64,000 nt of DNA, taken from assembly GCA_016887485.1 (NCBI GenBank), contig CP069394.1, positions 310,001 through 374,000 of the forward strand, given 5' to 3'. The position numbers and the translations under genes were made by a program. The DNA comes from Chloroflexota bacterium. Its GTDB lineage: Bacteria; Chloroflexota; Anaerolineae; Anaerolineales; Anaerolineaceae. The notes below the pieces were generated by a model. It saw only the letters and a program-made list of their open reading frames with translations, ran no database searches and was not told the origin of the DNA. Shown piece after piece: positions 1 to 8,828 of the stretch. Numbering within the stretch: position 1 is the stretch's first letter; every line of letters starts with the position of its first letter.

Positions 1-600
1 ACCAAGATAGCCAGCGAGGGCGTAGGTGGTGATGCCAAAGTGACCCATGGCGAAGGAATCGCCGCCGGTGATTTTCTTCATGAAGGGCATCGACAGAGCG
101 GGCATGAAGGTCATCATGAAACCGGAGATGATGGATGCAACTGCGATCATCAGCCATTCGCTGTTAGCGAAGACTGGCATAACGGAGAGCATACCGGTGG
201 TCAGGGTGGCGATGAAGAGGGTGTGGTGACCGGTCAGCCAAATGTATTTGAATTTGGTCACACGGGCCAGAAGCAGGTTGAACAGGAAAGCGAAGAGGAA
301 GACCAGGGAAATCTGGCGGCCTAAGGTTTCCTGAACAATGCTGGTGAAGACCTCATTGACGGGCACAGCAGCGTTGGGGATGTTCAGAACAGAGGTGAAC
401 AGGGTGCCGAGGGGGACGATTGCGCCGACAACCACGCCAGCGCCAGCGCCCAAAACCAGGAAGCCCAAGATGGTCTTAATGGTGCCGGTAACAACTTCCT
501 CGAAGGGACGCTTGAGGGCCAGCAAACCGATCAGGGCCATCAAACCAACGAGGATTGATGCATTACTAAGAAATGCTTGAAGGAAGTTAAGAATTGCCAT
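1..600 (-). CDS. PTS ascorbate/pentitol-type permease IIC (UlaA/SgaT-like), partial
   Basis: Membrane channel subunit of a phosphotransferase system; it would carry a sugar acid, pentose or pentitol across the membrane for phosphorylation by IIB. The gene starts with ATG at 600 behind a clear AGGAGA site and runs off the left edge, so only the first 200 residues are seen. They are very hydrophobic. TIKTILGFLVLGAGAGV (about residues 40-56), WLTGHHTLF (about 121-129) and a later GDSFAMGHFG block match the UlaA family pattern, including the conserved TGH and GH. It is the last visible gene of the IIA - small peptide - IIB - IIC series. Substrate cannot be fixed from sequence; the transketolase genes upstream favour a pentose or pentitol. 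Confidence 0.85.
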   Translation of the reverse strand, partial: MAILNFLQAFLSNASILVGLMALIGLLALKRPFEEVVTGTIKTILGFLVLGAGAGVVVGAIVPLGTLFTSVLNIPNAAVPVNEVFTSIVQETLGRQISLVFLFAFLFNLLLARVTKFKYIWLTGHHTLFIATLTTGMLSVMPVFANSEWLMIAVASIISGFMMTFMPALSMPFMKKITGGDSFAMGHFGITTYALAGYLG

Positions 601-626
601 TTTTTTCTCCTAAAATAATTTAGTGA

Positions 627-926
627 TTACTTCTTTTCATTCTGAATTTTTCTGAAAACATCCATAATGGCAGCATCTATTTCGTTTTCATCGAAGAGGT
701 TTTTTACAGTAATAACTTCTGCTTCAACCTCGCGCAATGATTTCGCGAATTCTGATGTTGTCACAAAGATGTCTGGCCTCATGGACCGGGCGGTAGATAT
801 GTCAGCAACTTCGACTTGAAACTCTTTTCGACTGATGCCATTTTTCTCAAGCACTCGCTCAATCCCCATCTTGACCAAGAGCCCACTGCCCAATCCCATG
901 CCACATACAGCACATAGTTTGACCAA
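627..926 (-). CDS. PTS IIB component, ascorbate (UlaB/SgaB) type
   Basis: Cytoplasmic phosphotransfer subunit of 99 residues. The N-terminus has the P-loop CAVCGMGLGSG; Cys8 is the expected phosphocysteine, accepting phosphate from IIA and passing it to the incoming sugar. The length is that of UlaB. The start codon is TTG at 926, chosen because AGGAGTG lies at the right distance and the start leads straight into the conserved first strand. It sits 26 bp before the IIC gene and about 40 bp after the 32-residue membrane peptide, so it is probably co-transcribed with both. Confidence 0.88.
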   Translation of the reverse strand: MVKLCAVCGMGLGSGLLVKMGIERVLEKNGISRKEFQVEVADISTARSMRPDIFVTTSEFAKSLREVEAEVITVKNLFDENEIDAAIMDVFRKIQNEKK

Positions 927-964
927 TTTACACTCCTAGGGTTCTAACAAAATACCAATATGAC

Positions 965-1063
965 TTACAGGGATAGTAAACCGAGTACGAAGGCTGCAAC
1001 AACGAGGACGAGAGAAACAATCCCTTCAGCTTTGCCAACGACTACCTTCTTTTCATCTGCCAT
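965..1063 (-). CDS. 32-residue single-pass membrane peptide inside the PTS operon
   Basis: Short ORF with ATG at 1063, TAA at 965-967 and the strongest Shine-Dalgarno of the operon (GAAGGAGGTGA, about 1070-1080). The product starts with a charged stretch (MADEKKVVVGKAEG) and then has one hydrophobic helix (about residues 15-32) ending at the C-terminus. It lies exactly between the IIA and IIB genes. I do not recognise a family. Placement and ribosome site argue for real translation; by analogy with other transporter-associated micropeptides it may bind or stabilise the IIC permease, which is inference. Confidence 0.65.
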   Translation of the reverse strand: MADEKKVVVGKAEGIVSLVLVVAAFVLGLLSL

Positions 1064-1153
1064 TCTTATTCACCTCCTTCCTTGGAAAGTTTTTTAAAAC
1101 TTTTTTGCTTTGCATTTTCATGCAATGAGCAAATATGAATGGAATAAAAACTC

Positions 1154-1621
1154 TTAAGCAGCGTTTAGAAACGCTGCGAGCAGCTCTTCCTTGGTGGCAG
1201 CCGATTTGATCTCGGCGATTTTATCCTGGTTGCCCAGGACCATGGCGAGCTGCTTTAATCCATCAATATGTTGCTCGTGATCAATCGCTGCTAATGCAAC
1301 GACGAGATATACTGGGTCATTGTCTTCATTACCGAAATTAACGGGTGTGCTCAGACGGACAACAGAGATACTGGCTTTGATAACGCCATCTTCTGGACGA
1401 GCATGCGGGAGGGCGATGCCGGGGGCAACAACGATATAAGGGCCAAATTCTTTGGCCACCCGGATCATTGCATCTACAAATCTGGCTTCGACAGCACCAT
1501 CTTCGACCATTAATTTGCCTGCCGCACGGATAGCTCCTTGCCAATCCTCAACTGCGACATTTACGTCAACAATTTCTTTTCGAATTAATTGATTGATTTC
1601 CATCAGTTCTTTCTTTTCCAT
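1154..1621 (-). CDS. PTS IIA component, mannitol/ascorbate (EIIA-2) type
   Basis: 155-residue cytoplasmic phosphocarrier that takes phosphate from HPr and gives it to IIB. The motif GIALPHARPEDGV contains the active-site histidine (His73), and the length fits a single EIIA-2 domain. ATG at 1621 has only a weak ribosome site. It is separated from the transketolase genes by 124 bp that hold a good promoter, so the PTS genes can be expressed apart from transketolase. Family identity is clear; the sugar is not. Confidence 0.9.
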   Translation of the reverse strand: MEKKELMEINQLIRKEIVDVNVAVEDWQGAIRAAGKLMVEDGAVEARFVDAMIRVAKEFGPYIVVAPGIALPHARPEDGVIKASISVVRLSTPVNFGNEDNDPVYLVVALAAIDHEQHIDGLKQLAMVLGNQDKIAEIKSAATKEELLAAFLNAA

Positions 1622-1659
1622 TTATTCTGCATCTTTAATGAACTATTAACATCAGGTCA

Positions 1660-1689
1660 ATTATAGGTCACATCCTTGAGAAAAATCAA
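1660..1689 (-). promoter_or_regulatory. Promoter of the PTS operon
   Basis: On the minus strand TTGATT (1684-1689), an 18-bp spacer and TATAAT (1660-1665). An inverted repeat CCTTGA/TCAAGG overlaps the -35 box and could be an operator. The start point would give a leader of about 30 nt before the IIA gene. Confidence 0.6.
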
Positions 1690-1713
1690 GGTAAAAAGCC
1701 CTTAACTTCTCAG

Positions 1714-1727
1714 GTTAATATGTTAAC
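1714..1727. promoter_or_regulatory. Palindromic operator candidate upstream of the PTS promoter
   Basis: GTTAA-TATG-TTAAC, a short dyad just upstream of the -35 box of the PTS promoter and just past the end of the transketolase gene. The position suits an activator or repressor site, but no regulator gene is visible nearby. Confidence 0.3.
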
Positions 1728-1745
1728 ACTGAAGTTTCCAACTAG

Positions 1746-2711
1746 TTATGAATCAAAAACCTGCAATAATGTGTCTCGTATGCCTTCGGGATCAAGTTTA
1801 TAGTAGCTGAGCAGATCTTGATAGGGGCCTGAAGTTGTGAAAATATCCATAATGCCGTGACGGTGGAATTTCAGGTTCAGGTTTGCTTCAGCGATAACTT
1901 CGGCAACAGCACTGCCAAGGCCATTAATCACATTGTGTTGTTCAACGGTCATGACGATCTTGTAATTCTTGAGAATCTCAGCTAACCCTTTTACATCAAG
2001 GGGTTTGATGGTTGAAATATTCAGCAGGCCAGCCTTGACGCCCTTTTCTTCGAGCAGTTTGACAGCGTCCATAGTCTCACCGACTTCCATGCCAGTAGCA
2101 ACTAGTAGCACATCCTCGCCGGGGATCAATAGGTCAGGCTTTCCGATCTGATATTCAAATTCCTGGGTGTAGACGGTCTTTTCCGCAACCCTGCTGAGGC
2201 GGATATAGACTGGGCCGTCCAGGTCAACGGTTGCCCGTAAAATGGCAGCTGTTTCAACGGCATCAGCCGGTGAGAAAACTGCCATACCAGGGATGGTTCT
2301 GAAAACAGCGATATCTTCCAGCGCCTGGTGGGTCGCACCGGCGACACCGAAGGTGATCCCGCCGTGGGTGGAAACGATCCGAACGGGCAGGCCGTTATAG
2401 CCAATGTCTGTACGGACTTGTTCCGCGGCACGTAGCGCAGAGAACACAGCGTAGGTGCTGGCGTAAGGGATTTTCCCTGCCAGGGTCAGGCCGGCGGAAA
2501 CACCCATCAGGTCTTGTTCCGCCACGCCGACATTGACGAACCGATCGGGGAATTCTTTGGCGAATTCCGATAAGTTGACACTGCCAGCCAAATCGGCTGA
2601 GAGGGCAACGATATTCTCATTTTGGTGTCCCAGCTCAACAATGACTTTACCATAGGCTTTTCGGCTGGGGAGGCCAACCAGGGGACTTTGGGATTGTTTA
2701 TTGTCGTTCAT
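1746..2711 (-). CDS. Transketolase, C-terminal subunit
   Basis: 321 residues holding the pyrimidine-binding and C-terminal domains of a split transketolase, which moves two-carbon ketol units between sugar phosphates in the non-oxidative pentose phosphate pathway. VGVAEQDLMGVSAGL carries the conserved glutamate (Glu65) that activates thiamine diphosphate. ATG at 2711 follows AAGGAG, eight bases after the stop of the N-terminal subunit, so the two are translated together. Two-subunit transketolases are common in anaerobes and archaea. Its place beside a PTS suggests it handles the phosphorylated sugar produced by that system. Confidence 0.92.
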   Translation of the reverse strand: MNDNKQSQSPLVGLPSRKAYGKVIVELGHQNENIVALSADLAGSVNLSEFAKEFPDRFVNVGVAEQDLMGVSAGLTLAGKIPYASTYAVFSALRAAEQVRTDIGYNGLPVRIVSTHGGITFGVAGATHQALEDIAVFRTIPGMAVFSPADAVETAAILRATVDLDGPVYIRLSRVAEKTVYTQEFEYQIGKPDLLIPGEDVLLVATGMEVGETMDAVKLLEEKGVKAGLLNISTIKPLDVKGLAEILKNYKIVMTVEQHNVINGLGSAVAEVIAEANLNLKFHRHGIMDIFTTSGPYQDLLSYYKLDPEGIRDTLLQVFDS

Positions 2712-2719
2712 TGTTCTCC

Positions 2720-3553
2720 TTATGCTTCCATATCTGCAATTTTCAATGCTTCCAAAGCTTTCTCAGCTTCTTCCTTTGAGATCTTGAAGAAGTGTGAGCT
2801 TGCTTTCCCCTCAATGGAGGCAACACCCCGGCCTTTAATCGTATTGGCGATGATGAATTTCGGCTTGTTGTCTGGGGATTTTTGGTTGAATGCATCCAGC
2901 AATTCTTTGATATTGTGCCCATCGACTTCCAGAACAAACCAATTGAAGGCTTTCAATTTATCTGCCAGTGGCTCCAGCGCCATGGTGTCTTCTGTGTGGC
3001 CTTCAATGGTGAACATATCCCGGTCCAGAATGACTGTGAGATTGTCCAAGTGGTAATTGGCGCCGCACATCAGAGCTTCCCAAACAGAGCCTTCTTCCAA
3101 CTCACCATCGGAGATGATGCAGTAGGTTTGCCAGTCGGCTTTATCCATCTTGGCGCCGAGAGCGGCCCCAACAGCGACTGAGAGACCATGTCCGAGGGAA
3201 CCGGAGCTGATCTCAACACCAGGCATGCGGTGTTTATCAATGTGCATGCTCAACATGGAGTTGAAGGTATCAAATTTTTCCAGTTCTTCCAGAGGGAAGA
3301 AACCCTTACGAGCCATCGCAGAGGAAAGGGCGACATTGCCGTGACCTTTGCTCAGAATGATGCGGTCCCTGTTCTGCCATTTGGGGTTCTTGGGATCGAG
3401 GTGGGCAACTTCAAAGAAGAGGACGGCCATGATCTGGGATAAGGTCAGGTTGCCACCGATATGGACACCAACAGCACAATCGCGTCCGGTTGTCAGGATG
3501 TCCTGATCAATTTGAGCTGCTATCTTACTTAGTTCTATAATTTTTGCTTCCAT
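2720..3553 (-). CDS. Transketolase, N-terminal subunit
   Basis: 277 residues forming the pyrophosphate-binding half of transketolase. The thiamine diphosphate/Mg motif is seen as SDGELEEGSVWEAL (about 148-161) followed by NYHLDNL, and the early HIGG and SKGHG motifs are present. ATG at 3553 follows TAGGAGA. It must pair with the C-terminal subunit encoded directly downstream to form the active site. It is the first gene of the transketolase-PTS cluster. Confidence 0.92.
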   Translation of the reverse strand: MEAKIIELSKIAAQIDQDILTTGRDCAVGVHIGGNLTLSQIMAVLFFEVAHLDPKNPKWQNRDRIILSKGHGNVALSSAMARKGFFPLEELEKFDTFNSMLSMHIDKHRMPGVEISSGSLGHGLSVAVGAALGAKMDKADWQTYCIISDGELEEGSVWEALMCGANYHLDNLTVILDRDMFTIEGHTEDTMALEPLADKLKAFNWFVLEVDGHNIKELLDAFNQKSPDNKPKFIIANTIKGRGVASIEGKASSHFFKISKEEAEKALEALKIADMEA

Positions 3554-3935
3554 ACACTATTCTCCTACGTGGAACTTTTATCCATCATAAATATTGATTG
3601 ATCAGTAATTATTTAATTTTGTCATGAATTGGAGTGAGATTTAATGCCTTTAGATGTTTGTTGCTGAAAGTCTCTTGTGGTCATAGGTTCAAAGGCGTTT
3701 AAATAATTTTGGACAAGATGATTATTGCTCTTAATATAATAACATAAAACCTTTTGAAAGGGTCCCATATCATCGCTCATTTGCGAAAAATGTGCTTTAT
3801 GTCATATCAGAAAAATGCTGACTGTTTCCCATAGAAAATCTTAACATTAGAATTTTTTAGAGAATCAAAAAATAAAACGAAATTATGATAATATTGTTAA
3901 TATTCCATTAACTGACAATTAGAGGAGGATAAGTT
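3554..3935. other. A+T-rich divergent intergenic region
   Basis: About 380 bp between the divergent transketolase and nuclease genes, with no ORF carrying a ribosome site. Both promoters must lie here. The only box I would point to is TATGAT (3884-3889) upstream of the nuclease, without a good -35. No recognisable riboswitch. Confidence 0.5.
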
Positions 3936-6900
3936 ATGCATATCCGCACAAGATTGTTTAATCTAGTGTTGATATTAGGTATGTTGTTCGGCGCGTTGGG
4001 AATCGTCACCCAGGAGGCGTCAGCTGCTGCTATTACAGATTTATTCATTTCAGAATATATTGAAGGCGGCAGTTTTAACAAAGTGATTGAGATCTTCAAT
4101 GGAACTGGAGCACCGGTAGATCTCACCCAATATTCCCTTGAACTCTATAGCAATGGAGCCTCATCGCCATCTCAGTCCACAGCTTTATCCGGGACACTTG
4201 CAGACGGCGATGTTTTTATTATTTCACATGGATCAGCTGATCCAACGGTTCTGGCCATTGCTGACGCTACAAATAGCTCTGTTATCAATTTCAATGGAGA
4301 TGATGCAATTGCCCTGCGGAAAGGCACTGCATTTATTGATGTTATTGGGCAGATTGGTGTTGATCCTGGAGCATCTTGGGGATCAGGCGATGTGACAACA
4401 GTCAATGATACCCTGGTTCGGAAATCCACAGTTTGTACGGGTGATCCAGATGGCTCAGATGCCTTTGACCCAGTTCCCGAATGGGATGGTTATGCCCAGG
4501 ATACATTTGGTTACCTTGGTTCGCATTCCTGTGACTGCTATGTCGCTTCGACGGACCCAGTAATTAATGAGTTCTCCGCCAGCACAACAGGGATAGATGT
4601 TGAATATCTGGAACTCTATGGTGAACCTGACACGGATTATTCGGATTTGACCATTCTGGCGATTGAGGGTGATGATCCTAACTGGGGAATCATTGATGGC
4701 GCGTTTGTAATGGGTACTACAGATGCCAATGGCTTTTACTTGGCGAGCCTGGCAGCCAATGACCTGGAGAATGGCACGCAGACTTTCTTGCTGGTCTCAA
4801 GTTTCATCGGCCTTGAAGGTGATGATCTCGATACTGATGATGACGGCGCACTTGACTCGACCCCTTGGGATGCGATCCTTGATGCGGTCGCTGTCAATGA
4901 TGGAGGTTTAACAGACCTGACCTATGGTGATCCGGTTTTAGGTGTTGCTTATGATGGTTTGTCTTTTGCGCCTGGTGGAGCATCCCGAATCCCCGATGGC
5001 CTGGATACAGATGCTGCGTCGGACTGGGTGCGTAACGACTTTGACCTAGCGGGAATTCCTGGCTATGATGGTTCCATTGGGATGCATGAAGCTTACAATA
5101 CACCCGGTACAACCAATATCGCTTACGAACCTCCACCAGAGGCCTGTGGTGATGAATACACTGCAATTTATGACATTCAAGGCAATGGTGCATCTACGCC
5201 GCTTTATGGTTCTGAGGTTGCTACTGAAGGTATTGTTGTTGGCGACTATCAGGAAGGTGGCAAGAACGGGTTTTTCATTCAGGATGCGGATGGCGATGCT
5301 GATCTCACTACATCGGATGGCATTTATGTTTATGCGCCCAGCGCTCCTGATGTGATGATTGGTGATCATGTTCGTGTTCGTGGTACGGCGTCTGAGTACT
5401 ACGATTTAACCCAGATTGGTTCCGTAAGCCAAGTTTGGATCTGCGCGACTGGGCAGGCTTTACCTGACGCAGGTGTTTTATCTCTGCCGATGGTCAGTGC
5501 GGATGCCTATGAACCTTATGAGGGCATGCGGGTTACTTTCCCACAAGACCTGATAATCTCTGAGTATTTTAATTTTGACCGTTATGGCGAGGTTGTTCTG
5601 ACCTCCACCCGACATGTGACCCCCACAGCCCTGTATGAACCTGGTTCACCGGAATATACGGCGGCTGTAGCCGCTTATGCGTTGGATGAAATCACATTGG
5701 ATGACGGGCGCACGTCTCAAAATCCTGATCCCGCCTTACATCCGGATGGCGCTGTGTTTGATATGAGCCATCTCTTCCGCGGTGGCAGTTGGGTGACTGA
5801 TCTGATTGGTGTACTGGATTACAGCTACGGCGCCTACAAGCTCCAACCCTCGGAGGGCGGCACATATACTGACGGCAACCCGAGGACAGCGAGCCCGGAT
5901 GTGGCCCCGGGTAATTTGACCATTGCCAGCTTTAATGTGTTGAATTATTTCATCACCCTTGACGATGGTGTCAATGATATTTGTGGCCCCAGCGGCGATA
6001 TGGAATGTCGTGGTGCTGATACGGCTGAAGAGCTTAACCGACAAAGGGCTAAGATCGTGGCCGCCATGGCAACGATTGATGCTGACGTGTTCGGCCTGAT
6101 GGAAATCGAGAACGATCGGCTTGGTGGTGAAACAGATGCCGCAGTTTTTGATCTGGTTAATAGCCTGAATGCCGTGGCTGGCGCAGGAACCTATGACTAC
6201 ATTGGGACGGGCGCAATCGGCACAGACGCGATCAAAGTGGCGATTATTTATAAACCCGCCTCAGTAACGCCTGTCGGCAATGTCGCAATCCTCGATTCAA
6301 CCGTTGATCCTCGATTCCTGGATGATTACAACCGGCCTGCTCTGGCTGTTTCATTTGAGGATAATCTAACAGGCCAAAGGTTTACGGTCGTTGTCAACCA
6401 CCTGAAGTCTAAGGGTTCTAGTTGTGATGCTGTTGGAGATCCGGACACTGGTGATGGTGCAGGGAACTGTAACATCACCCGGTCGAATGCGGCCGCTGCG
6501 GAAGTGGATTGGCTGGCGACGGATCCAACCAATGCCGTTACCGGAAACATCATCCTGATTGGTGACTTCAACTCTTATGACAAAGAGGATCCAATTGATA
6601 TCATCAAAGCTGGTGCGGATGATGTTGATGAAACAGGCGATGATTATCTGGATATGATCGAAGAGATGCAGGGCGATACAGCCTATGGGTATGTCTATGA
6701 TGCTCAGGTAGGTTATCTGGATTATGCTCTGGCGAATGTCTCTATGTCCAACTACATTGTTGATGTCAACATCTGGCATATCAACGCTGATGAACCGGAC
6801 TTGATTGACTACGATATGAGCTATAAGCAGGATGCCCAGGATCTGCTCTATGCGCCGGATCCCTATCGCTCCAGTGACCATGATCCTGTCGTGATCACGG

Positions 6901-6950
6901 TAACCTTCCCGCCGTTCATCGAGTACTTGATGCCGATCTTCTTCCGCTAG
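3936..6950 (+). CDS. Secreted multidomain nuclease (ExeM/NucH-like) with lamin-tail domains
   Basis: 1004-residue extracellular protein. A signal peptide covers residues 1-30 (cleavage after EASA). Residues 33-200 look like a lamin-tail domain (FISEYIEGGSFNKVIEIFNG), and a second related region starts near 208 (INEFSASTTGIDVEYLELYG). About 405-505 is an OB-fold of the kind preceding such nucleases (YDIQGNGASTPLYGS, GFFIQDADGD). From about 660 to the end is an endonuclease/exonuclease/phosphatase domain with ASFNVLNYF, the catalytic Glu in LMEIEND, NHLKSKG, GDFNSY and SSDHDPVV. All expected catalytic residues are present. The protein ends in EYLMPIFFR, a hydrophobic tail seen in other secreted proteins here. 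Start is fixed by AGAGGAGG (3921-3928). Likely role: degrading extracellular DNA for nutrients or biofilm release. Confidence 0.85.
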   Translation: MHIRTRLFNLVLILGMLFGALGIVTQEASAAAITDLFISEYIEGGSFNKVIEIFNGTGAPVDLTQYSLELYSNGASSPSQSTALSGTLADGDVFIISHGSADPTVLAIADATNSSVINFNGDDAIALRKGTAFIDVIGQIGVDPGASWGSGDVTTVNDTLVRKSTVCTGDPDGSDAFDPVPEWDGYAQDTFGYLGSHSCDCYVASTDPVINEFSASTTGIDVEYLELYGEPDTDYSDLTILAIEGDDPNWGIIDGAFVMGTTDANGFYLASLAANDLENGTQTFLLVSSFIGLEGDDLDTDDDGALDSTPWDAILDAVAVNDGGLTDLTYGDPVLGVAYDGLSFAPGGASRIPDGLDTDAASDWVRNDFDLAGIPGYDGSIGMHEAYNTPGTTNIAYEPPPEACGDEYTAIYDIQGNGASTPLYGSEVATEGIVVGDYQEGGKNGFFIQDADGDADLTTSDGIYVYAPSAPDVMIGDHVRVRGTASEYYDLTQIGSVSQVWICATGQALPDAGVLSLPMVSADAYEPYEGMRVTFPQDLIISEYFNFDRYGEVVLTSTRHVTPTALYEPGSPEYTAAVAAYALDEITLDDGRTSQNPDPALHPDGAVFDMSHLFRGGSWVTDLIGVLDYSYGAYKLQPSEGGTYTDGNPRTASPDVAPGNLTIASFNVLNYFITLDDGVNDICGPSGDMECRGADTAEELNRQRAKIVAAMATIDADVFGLMEIENDRLGGETDAAVFDLVNSLNAVAGAGTYDYIGTGAIGTDAIKVAIIYKPASVTPVGNVAILDSTVDPRFLDDYNRPALAVSFEDNLTGQRFTVVVNHLKSKGSSCDAVGDPDTGDGAGNCNITRSNAAAAEVDWLATDPTNAVTGNIILIGDFNSYDKEDPIDIIKAGADDVDETGDDYLDMIEEMQGDTAYGYVYDAQVGYLDYALANVSMSNYIVDVNIWHINADEPDLIDYDMSYKQDAQDLLYAPDPYRSSDHDPVVITVTFPPFIEYLMPIFFR

Positions 6951-6970
6951 TTTTTACGATTTGATTGATG

Positions 6971-7007
6971 AAGAGGGAGAGAGTCACATCTCTCCCTCTT
7001 TCTATTT
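6971..7007 (+). terminator. Rho-independent terminator after the nuclease gene
   Basis: Perfect 12-bp stem (6971-6982 with 6989-7000), 6-base loop, then TCTATTT. It ends the nuclease transcript ahead of mutL. Confidence 0.85.
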
Positions 7008-7063
7008 AATGCCTATTCGAGTGAACACTTTGTTGGTGGGTTATAATTCAATCTGGAGAATTT

Positions 7064-8812
7064 ATGCCTATTCGTTTATTGCCAGACCATATCGCCAGCC
7101 AGATTGCTGCCGGAGAAGTTATCGAGCGACCTTCCTCCGTTGTAAAGGAGTTGGTCGAGAACGCCCTGGATGCCGGCAGCGATGCGATCACTGTCGAAGT
7201 GATGGGCGCGGGAAAACGCCTTATCTCAATTCTCGATAATGGTGCAGGGATTCCCACAGCCGAATTAGCTCTGGCTGTTTCCCGGCATGCCACCAGCAAG
7301 TTGGCGCGGGCTGAGGACCTTTTCCATATCAAAACCCTGGGTTTCCGGGGTGAGGCCTTGGCTTCAATCGGTTCCGTATCCCGAATGACGGTTGAATCAC
7401 GCTCGGGTGAGGAAGCTCTTGGCGCAAGGCTGGTGGTGGAAGGGGGACGGCTGGGAGAACAAGAGCGGGTGGGCGTGCCTTCGGGGACACGGATCGTGGT
7501 GGAGGACCTGTTTTACAACGTCCCAGCCCGGTTGAAATTTCTCAAAAAGGATAATACTGAGCGTCGCCACATTGAATCTCTGGTGACTCGCTATGCTCTG
7601 GCCTACCCGCAGATCCGCTGGCAATTGGTTGTGGATGGCAAGCCCTCACTGCATACCAGTGGGAATGGCGACCGGCGGGAAATTCTTTCAGCGCTCTATG
7701 GGGTGGATATCGCCCGGCAGATGTTGGCTGTAGATTTCAAAGAAGATGATTACAGGATTCACGGGTTCATCAGCCCGGTTTCGCTGACCCGTGCCAACCG
7801 ACGTGAGATAACCGTCTTTGTCAATGGCCGCTGGGTTCGGGATACGGCCGTCACGGCAGCGATTTTGCGTGCCTATCATACCCTGTTGATGGTTGGCCGT
7901 TATCCGATCGTGACCCTTTTCATGGAGATGCCGCCCGAGGCCGTGGATGTCAATGTGCATCCCGCCAAAGCGGAAGTCCGGTTCCGCGAGAATGATCTGG
8001 TTTTTTCTCGGGTGCAGCGGTCCGTCAGGCGGGCCCTGCTGGCTTATTCGCCAGTGCCGGAATTACGGCCCCGACAATTTTGGGGCGGTCAGCCTGCGGG
8101 AGAAACCTCGGATGAAAGTCAGGCTTCCTGGTCCCAGGCAGCGGAGATTCCCTTTCCGGTTGTCAATGCAACTGAGACTGCTCCGGCTCATGTGCAGATC
8201 CATACCGGTACTTTAGAAGGCGACAAGCTACCGCTGCTGCGCCTGGTGGGGCAGGTGGCTGGGACCTATCTGATCGCTGAAGGCCCGGATGGGCTTTACC
8301 TGATCGACCAGCATGCCGCTCATGAACGAGTGCTTTTTGAACAGCTGATGGCTCAGCAATCTCAGGAAAAAGTGCCGGCGCAAACCTTATTGGAACCGGT
8401 GAATGTAGTCCTGCCGCCTGAAAAAGCACGGCTATTGGAAGAGCAGTTGGAGGTTTTGGAACATATCGGCTTTGATGTGGAACCTTTTGGCCCCAACACC
8501 TTTACCGTCCGGGCGATCCCGGCCCTGATCGTGGGCGGAGACCCTGAAGTGGCCTTGAATGTGGTTGTTGAGGATTTTGAAGACGATGAAACGCCTTTGG
8601 CATCCGCTACGGAAGCCCGACTCACGGCCCGCATTTGTAAACGAATGGCCGTGAAGGGCGGACAAACCCTCTCGGTGGAAGAGCAGAACGCCTTACTGCG
8701 CAGCCTTGAGGCCTGCCATTCACCACGCACCTGCCCGCATGGGCGGCCAACGATGATCCATCTTTCGGCAGACCTTTTGGAGCGGCAATTCGGCCGCCGG
8801 GGAGCCCGATAG
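7064..8812 (+). CDS. mutL: DNA mismatch repair protein MutL
   Basis: 582 residues, normal MutL length. The N-terminal GHKL ATPase shows ELVENALDAG, DNGAGI, TSKL and LGFRGEALASI. The C-terminal domain holds DQHAAHERVLFE (from Asp415), the metal-binding endonuclease motif, plus ACH and CPHGRP (Cys551, Cys557) which complete the zinc site. This is therefore the nicking type of MutL found in bacteria without MutH. ATG at 7064 has only GGAGA before it, and TATAAT lies at 7042-7047, implying a leader of about 10 nt. No mutS is in view. Confidence 0.95.
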   Translation: MPIRLLPDHIASQIAAGEVIERPSSVVKELVENALDAGSDAITVEVMGAGKRLISILDNGAGIPTAELALAVSRHATSKLARAEDLFHIKTLGFRGEALASIGSVSRMTVESRSGEEALGARLVVEGGRLGEQERVGVPSGTRIVVEDLFYNVPARLKFLKKDNTERRHIESLVTRYALAYPQIRWQLVVDGKPSLHTSGNGDRREILSALYGVDIARQMLAVDFKEDDYRIHGFISPVSLTRANRREITVFVNGRWVRDTAVTAAILRAYHTLLMVGRYPIVTLFMEMPPEAVDVNVHPAKAEVRFRENDLVFSRVQRSVRRALLAYSPVPELRPRQFWGGQPAGETSDESQASWSQAAEIPFPVVNATETAPAHVQIHTGTLEGDKLPLLRLVGQVAGTYLIAEGPDGLYLIDQHAAHERVLFEQLMAQQSQEKVPAQTLLEPVNVVLPPEKARLLEEQLEVLEHIGFDVEPFGPNTFTVRAIPALIVGGDPEVALNVVVEDFEDDETPLASATEARLTARICKRMAVKGGQTLSVEEQNALLRSLEACHSPRTCPHGRPTMIHLSADLLERQFGRRGAR

Positions 8813-8828
8813 AGCTGGGGATGATACG

